DNA of 64,000 nucleotides from Arcticibacter sp041902385 (GCF_041902385.1 NZ_CP169244.1:1302001-1366000); one strand, 5' to 3'; shown: positions 1 through 9,282, counted from the stretch's first letter. A program made the numbers and translations. The notes: generated by a model from the letters alone, not told the origin.

Positions 1-632
1 ACGGCCGGTTTGAACTTACAGACCCGCAGTTTGGTTACAATGTGAAAGGCTATGAGGCAATAATCTATAAAGGAAAAGTAAAGAACGGAAAGCCCGACGG
101 CACCTGGACCATCTCCTACCGGTATGCAAAAGGGGAGAACGAAATAGCCGCAATAGAGAAGTTTGATGACGGCGCATTCCTCTCCGGTGTTGCCTACGAC
201 AACTATTCAAGCTACAAGACTTCTCAGCTACGGTTCACACCGTCGGAACCATTTAAGAACGCCGAGCTGTTTGTGGCGAAGAACTGCACCGTGGACGAGC
301 ATTATAACTTCACGCTATTTCTCTCAGATTACCTGAGTAAAAACTTCGACCCTTCCTGGGTGAGCCTCCCGCTGGACGAAGAAATAGAACTGGAACTGAA
401 CGTCGATGTGAGCGGAAGAGCATCGCGCATTACCCTTGTAAAAGGTCCGGGCGATACGATTGCCAGCCGCGCGCTTCTTCAGATCCTGTATTCGATTCCT
501 TATTGGATTCCGTCTCAAAAGGAAGGTCAACTTATCAACGATACGCTGAGGGTGAAGCTGAACATGAGTTCAGATGAAAGGAAGAAAATGACTTTCAGCG
601 ACATTATAATCAGCAGAACAAAAGGCAGCTGA
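1..632 (+). CDS. TonB-like C-terminal domain protein, 5' partial
   Basis: The frame is open to the window edge, so the N-terminus is missing; the GTG at 42 is probably not a start. The visible first part (KGKVKNGKPDGTWTISY) looks like the MORN/YwqK-type 'GKxDGxW' repeats common in Bacteroidota outer-envelope proteins. The last ~80 residues (pattern V-D-V-S-G-x-A-S, then a hydrophobic stretch, then PYWIPSQKEG) resemble the C-terminal domain of energy-transducing TonB proteins, where a 'WxPgxxxG' segment precedes the final strand. Role is inferred: a periplasmic TonB-like protein. No transmembrane anchor can be checked because the 5' end lies outside the window. Confidence 0.55.
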   Translation, partial: GRFELTDPQFGYNVKGYEAIIYKGKVKNGKPDGTWTISYRYAKGENEIAAIEKFDDGAFLSGVAYDNYSSYKTSQLRFTPSEPFKNAELFVAKNCTVDEHYNFTLFLSDYLSKNFDPSWVSLPLDEEIELELNVDVSGRASRITLVKGPGDTIASRALLQILYSIPYWIPSQKEGQLINDTLRVKLNMSSDERKKMTFSDIIISRTKGS

Positions 633-696
633 TCATAAGTGCGTGATCTACTGTTTTAAAAAAAATACAAAAACTATTATCAAAACGATTGTTTTC

Positions 697-728
697 TTGT
701 TTTTCAGATAGATAAATTCATAACTTTC
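697..728 (+). promoter_or_regulatory. Candidate promoter for glgA
   Basis: TTG at 697-699 and TAACTTTC at 721-728 are 21 bp apart, close to the Bacteroidota arrangement of TTTG (-33) and TAnnTTTG (-7); the last base of the -7 element deviates. It sits 27 bp before the glgA start. Confidence 0.35.
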
Positions 729-754
729 AAAACAGATTAACATACATTAGAATT

Positions 755-2173
755 ATGGTTGTAATCCATGTTAGCGCCGAATGTTACCCGGTTGCCAAAG
801 TCGGGGGCTTAGGTGATGTTGTTGGTTCTCTACCTAAATACCAGCAGGCAGCCGGAGTGAACGCGATGGTTGTAATGCCTTATTACGACAGACAGTTCGT
901 TAGAGAAAGTACCCTCGAAGTTGTTTTTTCTTCAGAACTGCAGATGGGAGGCAGAAGCCTTCCTTTCCAGATACTCAAAGAGAGCACTGACAAGCTTGGG
1001 TATCCCCTCCACCTCGTTCGTATTCCCGGTCTTCTTGACAGACCTGATATCTATTCTTATCAGGATGAGACGGAACAGTTCGTCGCATTCCAGCTTGCCT
1101 TTTTAGAATGGCTGCTTCAGTTCGGGACTAAGCCTGACGTAATCCACTGCCATGATCATCAGACCGGCCTGATTCCATTCCTGATGAATCACTCGCACCG
1201 GTACAATGCCCTGACCAGCATCCCCACCGTTCTGACTATCCATAATGCCCAGTACCAGGGGTGGTTCGGATGGGACAAGTACCACTACCTGCCAGATGTT
1301 GACCCCTGGAAGTGGGGAATGCTCGACTGGCATGGCACCATTAATCCGCTTGCTGCCGGCGTTAAAAGCTGCTGGCGATACACCACGGTGTCACCCAGCT
1401 ATCTGGAAGAACTAAAGTCGAGCTCAAATGGGCTTGAGCATTTGTTTGAACTGGAGGAAGGGAAAAGCCAGGGTATTATCAACGGAATTGATACAGAAGT
1501 ATGGGATCCTGCTACCGACACTATGATTCCCTGCAATTACCACATCGACAATGTGAGTAAGGGCAAGCAGGATAATAAGAGAGCGATTTGCAAGCAGTTC
1601 GGACTAAGTATTTCCAAGCCCCTGGTTGCCTTTATTGGAAGGCTGGTTGGCGAAAAAGGCGCAGACCTCCTTCCTGAAGCTGTTGCCTCCGCCTTTAATA
1701 ATCTGAAAGGAAAAGTAAGCATTCTGGTGCTTGGCTCGGGAGAACATGCTATAGAAGAAAGTTTAGCCAATCTCAGAAATAGTTTTAAGAAAGATTACAA
1801 TGCATTCATCGGTTACGATGAAGCACTTTCACACCTTATTTACGCAGGAGCGGATTTTATCCTGATGCCTTCAAGAGTTGAGCCCTGCGGCCTGAACCAG
1901 CTGTATGCCCTTCGCTACGGAACGATCCCAATAGTAAGAAAGACGGGCGGATTAAAAGATACAGTTATTGATTTCTCTGAACCGGACGGCTATGGAGTAA
2001 GCTTTGAAGAGGCGAGCTCTGAGGCTATAAGCGAAGCGATTGTGCGCGCTACTGAATTATGTGCAAACACGCCGGGGATTCGTTTGTTACGAAAGAGGAT
2101 GATGAACCTTGACTTTTCATGGCATCGTTCAGCAGGCCAGTATATCGACCTTTACAAGAGCCTAAATATTTAA
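755..2173 (+). CDS. glgA: Glycogen synthase (ADP-glucose, GT5 family)
   Basis: Transfers glucose from ADP-glucose to the growing alpha-1,4-glucan chain in the cytoplasm. The 472-residue length fits the bacterial GlgA family. The N-terminal ADP-glucose binding loop KVGGLGDV is at residues 15-22, and the C-terminal GT-B half carries EPCGLNQLYALRYG and the KTGGLKDTV segment typical of the family. Strong match throughout, no breaks. It is followed 6 bp later by glgC, which makes its substrate, so the two form a two-gene glycogen operon. A TTG/TAACTTTC promoter candidate lies just upstream. Confidence 0.95.
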   Translation: MVVIHVSAECYPVAKVGGLGDVVGSLPKYQQAAGVNAMVVMPYYDRQFVRESTLEVVFSSELQMGGRSLPFQILKESTDKLGYPLHLVRIPGLLDRPDIYSYQDETEQFVAFQLAFLEWLLQFGTKPDVIHCHDHQTGLIPFLMNHSHRYNALTSIPTVLTIHNAQYQGWFGWDKYHYLPDVDPWKWGMLDWHGTINPLAAGVKSCWRYTTVSPSYLEELKSSSNGLEHLFELEEGKSQGIINGIDTEVWDPATDTMIPCNYHIDNVSKGKQDNKRAICKQFGLSISKPLVAFIGRLVGEKGADLLPEAVASAFNNLKGKVSILVLGSGEHAIEESLANLRNSFKKDYNAFIGYDEALSHLIYAGADFILMPSRVEPCGLNQLYALRYGTIPIVRKTGGLKDTVIDFSEPDGYGVSFEEASSEAISEAIVRATELCANTPGIRLLRKRMMNLDFSWHRSAGQYIDLYKSLNI

Positions 2174-2179
2174 TAATAT

Positions 2180-3442
2180 ATGATGTCGAAAGTAATTGCA
2201 GTTATTCTTGGAGGCGGACAAGGAACCCGTCTACATCCTCTTACTGCCACCCGTTCAAAACCAGCAGTTCCTATCGCGGGGAAATACCGCCTTGTAGATA
2301 TACCAATCTCTAATTGTCTCAATTCAGGAATAGACCGGATTTTTGTCCTCACGCAATTTAATTCAGCTTCCCTAAACAAACATATTAAGAACACGTATCA
2401 TTTTAACGTCTTCAGCAATGGCTTTGTTGATATCCTGGCTGCCGAGCAGACGCCAAGCAACAGCGGCTGGTTTCAGGGAACGGCGGACGCGGTGAGGCAA
2501 TCGCTGCACCATATCTCTCCTTTCGACTTTGAGTATGTTCTGATCCTTTCGGGCGACCAGCTGTACCAGATGGATTTCAATGATATGATTGAAAAACACG
2601 CAGCAAATAATGCAGAGATCACAGTTGCCACTATTCCGGTCACAGCCAAGGAAGCCTCCTCATTTGGTATCATGAAGACTGATGAAAACAACAACATCAC
2701 TTCCTTCATTGAAAAACCCAAAACGGGACTAGAAGAATGGGCATCAGAAGTTGATGATGAAATGCGGGCACAAGGGCGCCTGTACCAGGCATCCATGGGT
2801 ATCTATATCTTCAACCGGGAGTCGATCTATAACACGCTGATGAACGATCCTCACACCGATTTTGGAAAGGAAATTATCCCAGAAGCGATCAACAAGCAAA
2901 AGGTGATAAGTTATCAGTACGATGGATACTGGACTGATATTGGAACCATCCCTTCCTTCTTCGAAGCAAACATCGGCCTTACCGACAACATTCCCAAATT
3001 CAACCTCTTCGATAAGAGAAGTATCTTTTCAAGAGCCCGCATGCTCCCGCCGTCCAAGATACTTGGAACTACACTCGAGAAGACAGTGATTGCGGAAGGA
3101 TGTATTGTAGATGCGAGCCGAATTGAGCGTTCAGTTATTGGCATCCGGACACGGATTGGGCGGGGAACGACAATCGAGTGCAGCTACATCATGGGCTGCG
3201 ATTATTATCAAACACTTGAGCAGCTTGATGAGGCGAAGCGGACGGGATCACCGATTATGGGAGTGGGCGAACGCTGTTATATCAAGAATGCCATTCTGGA
3301 CAAGAATTGCCGCATTGGCAATGATGTACGAATAAACGGCGGTCCTCACCTGGAGGATGGCGATTATGAAAAATATACGGTACGGGAAGGCATCGTAGTT
3401 ATTAAGAAATCAGCCGTTATTCCAAACGGAACAGTCATATAG
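2180..3442 (+). CDS. glgC: Glucose-1-phosphate adenylyltransferase
   Basis: Makes ADP-glucose from glucose-1-phosphate and ATP, the committed step of bacterial glycogen synthesis. The 420-residue protein begins with the nucleotidyltransferase signature GGGQGTRLHPLT (about residues 11-22), followed by KPAVPIAGKYRLVDIPISN. The C-terminal third is a left-handed beta-helix-like segment with hexapeptide-type repeats. Overlapping spacing with glgA (6 bp) indicates co-transcription. Two ATG codons are adjacent at the start (MMSK); either is possible. A bidirectional terminator hairpin follows. Confidence 0.95.
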   Translation: MMSKVIAVILGGGQGTRLHPLTATRSKPAVPIAGKYRLVDIPISNCLNSGIDRIFVLTQFNSASLNKHIKNTYHFNVFSNGFVDILAAEQTPSNSGWFQGTADAVRQSLHHISPFDFEYVLILSGDQLYQMDFNDMIEKHAANNAEITVATIPVTAKEASSFGIMKTDENNNITSFIEKPKTGLEEWASEVDDEMRAQGRLYQASMGIYIFNRESIYNTLMNDPHTDFGKEIIPEAINKQKVISYQYDGYWTDIGTIPSFFEANIGLTDNIPKFNLFDKRSIFSRARMLPPSKILGTTLEKTVIAEGCIVDASRIERSVIGIRTRIGRGTTIECSYIMGCDYYQTLEQLDEAKRTGSPIMGVGERCYIKNAILDKNCRIGNDVRINGGPHLEDGDYEKYTVREGIVVIKKSAVIPNGTVI

Positions 3443-3449
3443 TGCGAGC

Positions 3450-3502
3450 AAAAAAAGGTTACAAGATATCTGAACACAATCGAACAGAACTTGTAACCTT
3501 TC
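3450..3502. terminator. Bidirectional terminator between glgC and the metallo-hydrolase
   Basis: Inverted repeat AAGGTTACAAG (3455-3465) / CTTGTAACCTT (3490-3500) with a 24-nt loop. It is flanked by an A7 run on the left and TTTCTTT on the right, so it can end transcription of glgC (plus) and of the minus-strand hydrolase. Confidence 0.7.
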
Positions 3503-3556
3503 TTTATAATTAACTCAATATTGTATGAAAAGCCGTACCTCCTGGTACTGAGGATA

Positions 3557-4237
3557 TCAGTACTCTGAGGTACTGCCAATCGCGAGGAGGTTCAAACGAA
3601 TGCCAGCCTTATCAAACTTCGAAACTGCTTCTTCCTTATTAATCTTGATGTACCCAAAAGTGTCGTAATGCATCCCGATTATGTTCTGGCAGTTGATGAA
3701 CTTCGAAGCTATAACCGCGTCATCTACACCCATAGTAAAATTATCACCGATAGGCAGGAATGCCAGGTCTATGGTGTACAGCTCGCCGGTCAGTCTCATA
3801 TCCGCCATAAGTGCTGTATCCCCTGAATAATAGATTGTTCTGGTGCCTGCAGTAATAATAAAGCCCGCAGCTGTTCCTCCGTAAGTGCCGTCGGGCAGCG
3901 AATTGGAATGAGCTGCGTAGACCATCTTAACAGTTCCAAACTCAAAGTTCCACTGACCTCCTATATTCATAGGGTGTGAATTGGTAACCCCTCTGTTGGC
4001 AAGCCACTCTGCGATCTCGAAAGAACAAACAACCGTTGCTCCGGTCCTGCTCGCTATCGGTACCAGATCAGCGGTGTGATCGGCATGCCCGTGTGAGACA
4101 AGAATATAATCAGCGGGTATTGAGCCTGGGTCGATGTCTCTGGCAAGCTCATTAGGAGTGATAAACGGATCGAAAAGGATGTGCTTTCCCTGTATCTCCA
4201 GCAGGAAACAGGACTGCCCGTAATAGGTAACTCTCAT
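3557..4237 (-). CDS. UPF0173-type metal-dependent hydrolase (metallo-beta-lactamase fold)
   Basis: A 226-residue metallo-beta-lactamase-fold protein of the YtkL/UPF0173 group. The metal-binding HxHxDH motif is at residues 49-54 (HGHADH). Substrate is not known for the family. I chose the ATG at 4237 over a GTG 15 bp upstream because homologues begin MRVTYYGQ-like, and this start lies 1 bp after the stop of the YbaB gene, giving tight coupling. It is the last gene of a minus-strand group: receiver, YbaB, hydrolase. Confidence 0.85.
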   Translation of the reverse strand: MRVTYYGQSCFLLEIQGKHILFDPFITPNELARDIDPGSIPADYILVSHGHADHTADLVPIASRTGATVVCSFEIAEWLANRGVTNSHPMNIGGQWNFEFGTVKMVYAAHSNSLPDGTYGGTAAGFIITAGTRTIYYSGDTALMADMRLTGELYTIDLAFLPIGDNFTMGVDDAVIASKFINCQNIIGMHYDTFGYIKINKEEAVSKFDKAGIRLNLLAIGSTSEY

Positions 4238-4238
4238 G

Positions 4239-4547
4239 TTACTGCCCTCCAAAAAGATTACCCAGGCCTCCGAGCATATTCTGACTCAGGGCCTGCATCT
4301 CAGACTGATGGACATTCTCTGCCTGTTCAATCGCCTTATTCACAGCCACTGCAAGCAATTCCTCCAGCTCCTCTTTGTCGGCCGACTTGTACAATTCCTC
4401 CTCAATATGTATGGCACTAACGTGCTTATTGCCAGTGGCAGTTACCTTGATCTTGCCTCCTTCGGCTTCACCATATACAGTGACAGCATCCAATCTTTTT
4501 TTAATTTCTTCCGCTTGTTGCTGAACCTGAAGTAATTTGTCAAACAT
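4239..4547 (-). CDS. YbaB/EbfC family nucleoid-associated protein
   Basis: A 102-residue DNA-binding protein of the YbaB/EbfC family, usually a homodimer that binds DNA as tweezers. Typical features are the N-terminal coiled-coil-like helix (Q-rich, LLQVQQQAEEIKKRL), the central beta strands ending in the GNKHVSAIHIEEEL region, and a C-terminal helix ending in GGLGNLFGGQ, a Gly-rich tail seen in many homologues. In many bacteria ybaB follows dnaX, but not here. It is directly coupled to the downstream metallo-hydrolase. Confidence 0.88.
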   Translation of the reverse strand: MFDKLLQVQQQAEEIKKRLDAVTVYGEAEGGKIKVTATGNKHVSAIHIEEELYKSADKEELEELLAVAVNKAIEQAENVHQSEMQALSQNMLGGLGNLFGGQ

Positions 4548-4591
4548 ACCTATCTTTTTTTTATGAGTAAACAGCAGCGCCGGGCAAAAGT

Positions 4592-4972
4592 TCAGAGAGT
4601 AGAGCGAAGAATCTGTGGAGTGAGTGGTTTAGATATGAATCCTTTGACAGTGGAATAGGCCTCAGCCCTTAACTTATCTTTTTCATCAACTGAGGAACTT
4701 ACGATGTAGATCTTTACTTCTTTTATAATTCCATCCTTCAGATTTTCATACTTGTCCAGAAAGTCCCATCCGTCCATTCCCGGCATATTGAGGTCCAGCA
4801 AAATGACGTCAGGCAGGTCTTCCTCATTTTTTTGATTATTTTCAAGATATTCCAGAGCTTTTCCTGCTTCCATAAAGCTTGAATGCTCATCAAATATCAT
4901 ATGCTTGACGATCATGATCTGCGCAATTCTTTGGTGGATAGGATCGTCGTCAATAATAAAAACCTTACTCAT
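4592..4972 (-). CDS. Single-domain response regulator (CheY-like)
   Basis: A 126-residue stand-alone receiver domain. The acidic pocket is D8-D9-D10, the phospho-acceptor is D60 in LLDLNMPGMDG, the switch Ser is about residue 92-93 and the conserved Lys is K115 (SKPL). There is no output domain, so it must act by protein-protein contact or phosphotransfer. No cognate kinase is adjacent; such orphan receivers are common in Bacteroidota. It lies 44 bp upstream of ybaB on the same strand. Confidence 0.88.
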   Translation of the reverse strand: MSKVFIIDDDPIHQRIAQIMIVKHMIFDEHSSFMEAGKALEYLENNQKNEEDLPDVILLDLNMPGMDGWDFLDKYENLKDGIIKEVKIYIVSSSVDEKDKLRAEAYSTVKGFISKPLTPQILRSTL

Positions 4973-5087
4973 TGTGGCTTAGACCTAGTGTATGTTGGAC
5001 TCGTATATGTGCTCTCTGTAACTGTTGATAAACATACAAAATTGAGCGAAATCAACCAATTTATTAATTTCGTGACATTCAGGGCAA

Positions 5088-6287
5088 TTAATCTTCGGAA
5101 GTATCTCCATTCCCGCTATAAGCAGTCTTCCTTACAACCGGCATCCCAACCATCTTATACAGTTCGTCAAGTTGCAGCAAGCTGCCATTGGTAAGATTGC
5201 AAAGCAATACAATCGTTACGTCGGACGTGAGATCTCTCAGATAAATATGCCTGAAGCCATGCCACCATCCGGTATGATATACAATCTTATGCCCGTCACC
5301 GTCAAAGATACGCCAACCATAGCCATAATTAAAATGCCCTCTCACAAGAGTATTATGACCGGTGTACGCGGAATCTTGCCAGGCCCTGGAGAGCAGCTTA
5401 CCCTTGCGAAGGCAACGGTCAAACAGGAGCAGGTCGTGCACTGTGCTGTAAATGCCTTTATCTCCGACGGGGCCGTCCAGAAAATTCTGAACAACCGAGT
5501 ACCGCCAGGTACGGTCGTGACCTACCACATCTACCGGAATCTTGTCGTATTCAGCTTTTGAATAAACAGCTGTGTTCTTCATGCCACACGGCTTGAAAAT
5601 ATGTTCCTTCATAAACTGTGAATACTTCATACCACTGACCTTTTCAATAATTGCTCCCAGGATCATGAAGTTGGAATTATTGTAATGGAACTTAACGTCA
5701 GGGCGCGTGTAGACGGGAGGCTTATGCTCAGCAATGAGCTTCATAACGTCTGAGTTGGTGATCCCCTTACTTTCATTCTTGCGCTGCGATTTCCACAGGC
5801 GGTCTACAAAATACACGTAGTTCATTAAGCCCGAGCGATGAGAGAGAAGCATCTTGACGGTTATGCCGGGATAAGGAAAATCGGGAAAAAAATCGTTAAC
5901 TGTTTGGGTCAGCTTGAGCTTTCCCTGTTCAGCAAGCATTAGTATTGCTGTGGCAGTCATTGGTTTAGACACCGATGCAAGCTCGAATACAGAATTGATC
6001 TTAAGACTGTCGCGGTGAAGATAGTCGGCCCATCCTATTGCATTCTGATAGACGATCTTCCCTTTCTTGGCCACGAGAACGTTGCCGTTAAAACCCCTCT
6101 TTTTATGAAGGTCCTGCATAAAGGCATCAATCTTTTTATCCGCCCTCTTTTTATCATAAACCAGGGTAAGACTGTCAGACTTGTCATCGGCAGCGGTCCT
6201 GACTCCCTTTTTTTCACCGGAAGAGCAAGAATTGAATGAAATGACGGAATAAAAGAACCCAAGGACTAAAATGCAGGAACGAATCAT
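5088..6287 (-). CDS. Serine hydrolase / class C beta-lactamase family lipoprotein
   Basis: A 399-residue protein of the S12 (AmpC/PBP4*) family. It begins with a lipoprotein signal peptide whose lipobox is SFNSC (Cys21). The catalytic SxxK motif is S105-V-S-K108; a YNN triad residue motif follows in HYNNSNFMIL, and HTGWWHGF supplies the C-terminal HxG motif. These enzymes include D-aminopeptidases, esterases and penicillin-binding proteins; the substrate cannot be told from sequence. Likely located on the periplasmic side of a membrane. Confidence 0.85.
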   Translation of the reverse strand: MIRSCILVLGFFYSVISFNSCSSGEKKGVRTAADDKSDSLTLVYDKKRADKKIDAFMQDLHKKRGFNGNVLVAKKGKIVYQNAIGWADYLHRDSLKINSVFELASVSKPMTATAILMLAEQGKLKLTQTVNDFFPDFPYPGITVKMLLSHRSGLMNYVYFVDRLWKSQRKNESKGITNSDVMKLIAEHKPPVYTRPDVKFHYNNSNFMILGAIIEKVSGMKYSQFMKEHIFKPCGMKNTAVYSKAEYDKIPVDVVGHDRTWRYSVVQNFLDGPVGDKGIYSTVHDLLLFDRCLRKGKLLSRAWQDSAYTGHNTLVRGHFNYGYGWRIFDGDGHKIVYHTGWWHGFRHIYLRDLTSDVTIVLLCNLTNGSLLQLDELYKMVGMPVVRKTAYSGNGDTSED

Positions 6288-6477
6288 ATTTATACAGCTA
6301 ATCTTTCTATTCAGGCGCGAAAATCAGAAAATATTACAAAAGCGTATGAAAAGAGTTTTAAACAAATAAATTCTTGCCCTATCGATCATTACCTGCCTTG
6401 CCTACACGAAGAGTGGAATGACGAAAATTTCAAATAGCGTCATGTCTTAAAAAAAATGCTTATTAAACATTTTTGTA

Positions 6478-6486
6478 TAAGTTTGT
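6478..6486 (+). promoter_or_regulatory. -7 promoter element for fumC
   Basis: TAAGTTTGT fits TAnnTTTGY exactly and lies 25 bp before the fumC start. No good TTTG -33 element is seen at the usual distance, so the promoter may be weak or activator-dependent. Confidence 0.45.
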
Positions 6487-6510
6487 GAAATCCAAAAAAA
6501 CCCTAAAAAG

Positions 6511-7908
6511 ATGAATTTCAGAATAGAACACGACACAATGGGCGACGTTCAGGTTCCGGCAGACAAGTACTGGGGAGCACAGACTGAACGCTCACGAAAC
6601 AATTTCAAAATCGGACCGGAAGCTTCTATGCCGAAGGAAATAATAGATGCATTTGCTTATTTGAAAAAGGCAGCGGCCTATACGAACACAGATTGCGGTG
6701 TGCTTTCTGAAGAAAAGCGCGACCTTATTGCCAGAGTGTGCGACGAGATTCTTGAGGGGAAGTTTTACGGAGAATTTCCGTTGGTGATCTGGCAAACAGG
6801 ATCAGGAACGCAGTCTAACATGAACGTGAATGAAGTTGTTGCTAACCGCGCGCATGTGCTGCAGGGGCACAAGCTGGGCGAAGGAAAGACCTTTATCCAT
6901 CCGAATGACGATGTGAATAAGTCGCAGTCATCTAATGACACCTACCCGACAGCGATGCATATTGCAGCCTACAAGATGGTAACAGAGGTGACCATTCCGG
7001 GTGTAGAGAGACTGAGGGACACGTTGAAAGCAAAATCAGAAGCATTTAAAGACGTAGTGAAGATTGGCCGTACTCACCTTATGGACGCTACGCCGCTCAC
7101 TTTAGGTCAGGAATTTTCGGGATATGTATCTCAGCTGGACCATGCCTTAAAGGCAATAAAAAATACGCTTGATCATCTTGGCGAACTTGCTTTAGGCGGA
7201 ACGGCCGTTGGTACAGGCATTAACACTCCCAAAGGTTATGACGTAAAAGTGGCTGAGTATATTGCCCGCTTTACCGGTCTTCCTTTTAGAACAGCGGAGA
7301 ACAAATTTGAGGCATTAGCATCGCACGATGCAATGGTAGAGGCTCACGGAGCACTCAAACAGCTGGCTGTAGCCCTCATGAAAATTGCCAATGACATCAG
7401 AATGATGGCTTCTGGTCCCCGCTCTGGAATTGGAGAGATCCTCATTCCTGAGAATGAACCTGGATCATCTATCATGCCTGGAAAAGTAAACCCGACGCAA
7501 AATGAAGCGATGACCATGGTAGCAGCACAGGTAATGGGTAATGATGTGACTGTTTCAATCGGGGGCTCTAACGGGCATTATGAACTTAACGTCTTCAAAC
7601 CCGTTATTGCAGCCAACTTCCTTCAGTCTGCACGGCTCCTGGGGGATGTTTGCGTGTCATTTGACGAACACTGCGCCGTTGGCATTGAGCCGAACTATGA
7701 CGGAATAAGGAAGCATGTTGAGAACTCGCTGATGCTTGTAACTGCGCTTAACCCTCATATCGGGTATGAAAATGCTGCTAAGATTGCCAAGAAGGCACAC
7801 AAAGAGAAAAAGTCGCTGAGAGAAGCCGCCTTAGAACTGGAGCTGCTCACTAATGAGCAGTTTGATCAATGGGTGCGCCCTGAAGACATGATTGGCGGAC
7901 TTAAATAA
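6511..7908 (+). CDS. fumC: Fumarate hydratase class II
   Basis: Interconverts fumarate and malate in the TCA cycle; cytoplasmic homotetramer, no iron-sulfur cluster. The 465-residue length is standard. Family signature GSSIMPGKVNPTQNEA lies near residue 320, and the substrate-binding GRTHLMDATPL segment and SSNDTYPTAMH segment are intact. It starts FRIEHDTMGDVQVPADKYWGAQTERS-like, as usual. It is followed by a strong terminator hairpin and a small lipoprotein gene. Confidence 0.97.
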   Translation: MNFRIEHDTMGDVQVPADKYWGAQTERSRNNFKIGPEASMPKEIIDAFAYLKKAAAYTNTDCGVLSEEKRDLIARVCDEILEGKFYGEFPLVIWQTGSGTQSNMNVNEVVANRAHVLQGHKLGEGKTFIHPNDDVNKSQSSNDTYPTAMHIAAYKMVTEVTIPGVERLRDTLKAKSEAFKDVVKIGRTHLMDATPLTLGQEFSGYVSQLDHALKAIKNTLDHLGELALGGTAVGTGINTPKGYDVKVAEYIARFTGLPFRTAENKFEALASHDAMVEAHGALKQLAVALMKIANDIRMMASGPRSGIGEILIPENEPGSSIMPGKVNPTQNEAMTMVAAQVMGNDVTVSIGGSNGHYELNVFKPVIAANFLQSARLLGDVCVSFDEHCAVGIEPNYDGIRKHVENSLMLVTALNPHIGYENAAKIAKKAHKEKKSLREAALELELLTNEQFDQWVRPEDMIGGLK

Positions 7909-7921
7909 TTATTAACAACTG

Positions 7922-7958
7922 AATCCCTCTCTTCCCCGCGAGGAGAGGGAATTTTTTT
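7922..7958 (+). terminator. Terminator after fumC
   Basis: TCCCTCTC (7924-7931) pairs with GAGAGGGA (7943-7950), followed by T7 at 7952-7958. The T run abuts the start codon of the next gene at 7959. Confidence 0.8.
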
Positions 7959-8462
7959 ATGCACGCAAGTCGACTTTTAGTTTTTACACTTACTATTATC
8001 ATCATTGCAGCAGTCTCCTGCAGGTTTAACCCCAACGTTCAGGGCCGGGGTTCGCAGGAGTTCCAGGGTGTCTGGAATGGAGAGCCTGCAAAATTCCAGG
8101 ATAGTCTGCTGCAATACAGCCGCCACTCGTTCAAATTTACCTGTGACTCTTTTTACGCTACAATATCTACCCGATCAAAGATTAACTACTACGGGGATGA
8201 GTGCTTCAACAAGGGAACGTGGGTAGAATATGCAAAGGGAACGTATGTGAGAAGCAACGATACACTGTACCTGGTCGGAACGTTCACCAAATCGGATTTC
8301 AGGCAGAAGCTTGCCGGTTGCTATAGAATAGGTCAGTATCTTCCTACATTTTTGATTAAAGCTGTAACTGAAGATGAAATTAGGCTTTATGATATCGACA
8401 ACCAGATTCCTCTAACTTTAAAATTGCAGAAAAAGATCATTTGTGATCCTCAACCATTGTAG
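7959..8462 (+). CDS. Hypothetical lipoprotein downstream of fumC
   Basis: A 167-residue protein with a short hydrophobic signal peptide ending in the lipobox AVSC (Cys21). The rest contains WNG, YYGDECFNKGTW and several beta-strand-like segments, suggesting a small lipocalin/beta-sandwich-like domain, but I do not recognise a named family. It lies between fumC and the nuclease gene. The ATG follows the T7 of the fumC terminator with no room for a promoter of its own, so expression probably depends on read-through, or the hairpin has another role. It ends 3 bp before the nuclease gene. Confidence 0.7.
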   Translation: MHASRLLVFTLTIIIIAAVSCRFNPNVQGRGSQEFQGVWNGEPAKFQDSLLQYSRHSFKFTCDSFYATISTRSKINYYGDECFNKGTWVEYAKGTYVRSNDTLYLVGTFTKSDFRQKLAGCYRIGQYLPTFLIKAVTEDEIRLYDIDNQIPLTLKLQKKIICDPQPL

Positions 8463-8465
8463 ATT

Positions 8466-9257
8466 ATGAGAAAGACGACAACGATTATTGCAGCTATTAT
8501 ACTCCTTTTAAATTTGCCGCTGCAATCTGAGGCATGGGGCTTACTTGGACACCGTATTGTTGGAGAAGTTGCAGATCATCACCTCACTGCTAAAACGCGC
8601 AAGGAAATCAGGAAGATCCTTGGCGGGGAAACGATCGCTATGGCAAGCAACTGGATGGATTTTATTAAGTCCGATCCTTCACTCCGCTACCTGGGTGAAT
8701 GGCATTACGTAAACCTTCCTAAAGGTCAGAACTATGAACAGGCACGACAACTCTTAATCAGCGACACAGCTGCCAATGCCTATACAAAAGTCTCCTTTAT
8801 AACCTCCGAACTTAAGAAAAAGGACCTTCCTCTCGAGATGAAGCAGTTCTATATACGGGCCCTGGTTCATATCGTGGGTGACATTCATCAGCCAATGCAC
8901 TGCGGAAGAGCTGAGGACAAGGGCGGAAATGACATCAAGATCAAGTGGTTTGGCCGCCCGAACAACCTGCATAGCCTTTGGGATTCCGAGCTCATCGACT
9001 ACCAGCAGCTGAGCTATACCGAATACGCTAATGCAATTGATCATGCCGATAAGCAGCAGATAGCCCAATGGCAAAATCAGGACCTCACGACCTGGATCTT
9101 TGAGTCCTACAAAATCAGTGAAAGCCTGTATGAGGAAGCTGAAAGGGACTCAAACTTTAGCTATAAATATAATTTCGATCACTACGCGACGTTAAATCAG
9201 CAATTACTAAAAGGAGGGGTAAGACTCGCTGCGCTGTTGAATCAGCTATTTGGCTAA
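8466..9257 (+). CDS. S1/P1 family nuclease, secreted
   Basis: A 263-residue zinc-dependent nuclease of the S1/P1 (phospholipase C-like) family that cleaves single-stranded nucleic acids and 3'-nucleotides. A signal peptide of about 23 residues leaves W24 near the mature N-terminus, where its backbone and side chain are a zinc ligand in this family, with H29 following. Further ligands are visible in SNWMDFIK, HYVNLP, HIVGDIHQPMHCG (H-x3-D) and the GGND region. Tightly spaced after the lipoprotein gene (3 bp), so probably one transcript. Confidence 0.88.
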   Translation: MRKTTTIIAAIILLLNLPLQSEAWGLLGHRIVGEVADHHLTAKTRKEIRKILGGETIAMASNWMDFIKSDPSLRYLGEWHYVNLPKGQNYEQARQLLISDTAANAYTKVSFITSELKKKDLPLEMKQFYIRALVHIVGDIHQPMHCGRAEDKGGNDIKIKWFGRPNNLHSLWDSELIDYQQLSYTEYANAIDHADKQQIAQWQNQDLTTWIFESYKISESLYEEAERDSNFSYKYNFDHYATLNQQLLKGGVRLAALLNQLFG

Positions 9258-9282
9258 ACTTCTTCACTATTTGTTAACTACG

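Noticed and set aside
2473..2796. 107-residue minus-strand frame inside glgC
   Set aside because: Antisense shadow of a well-conserved plus-strand gene.
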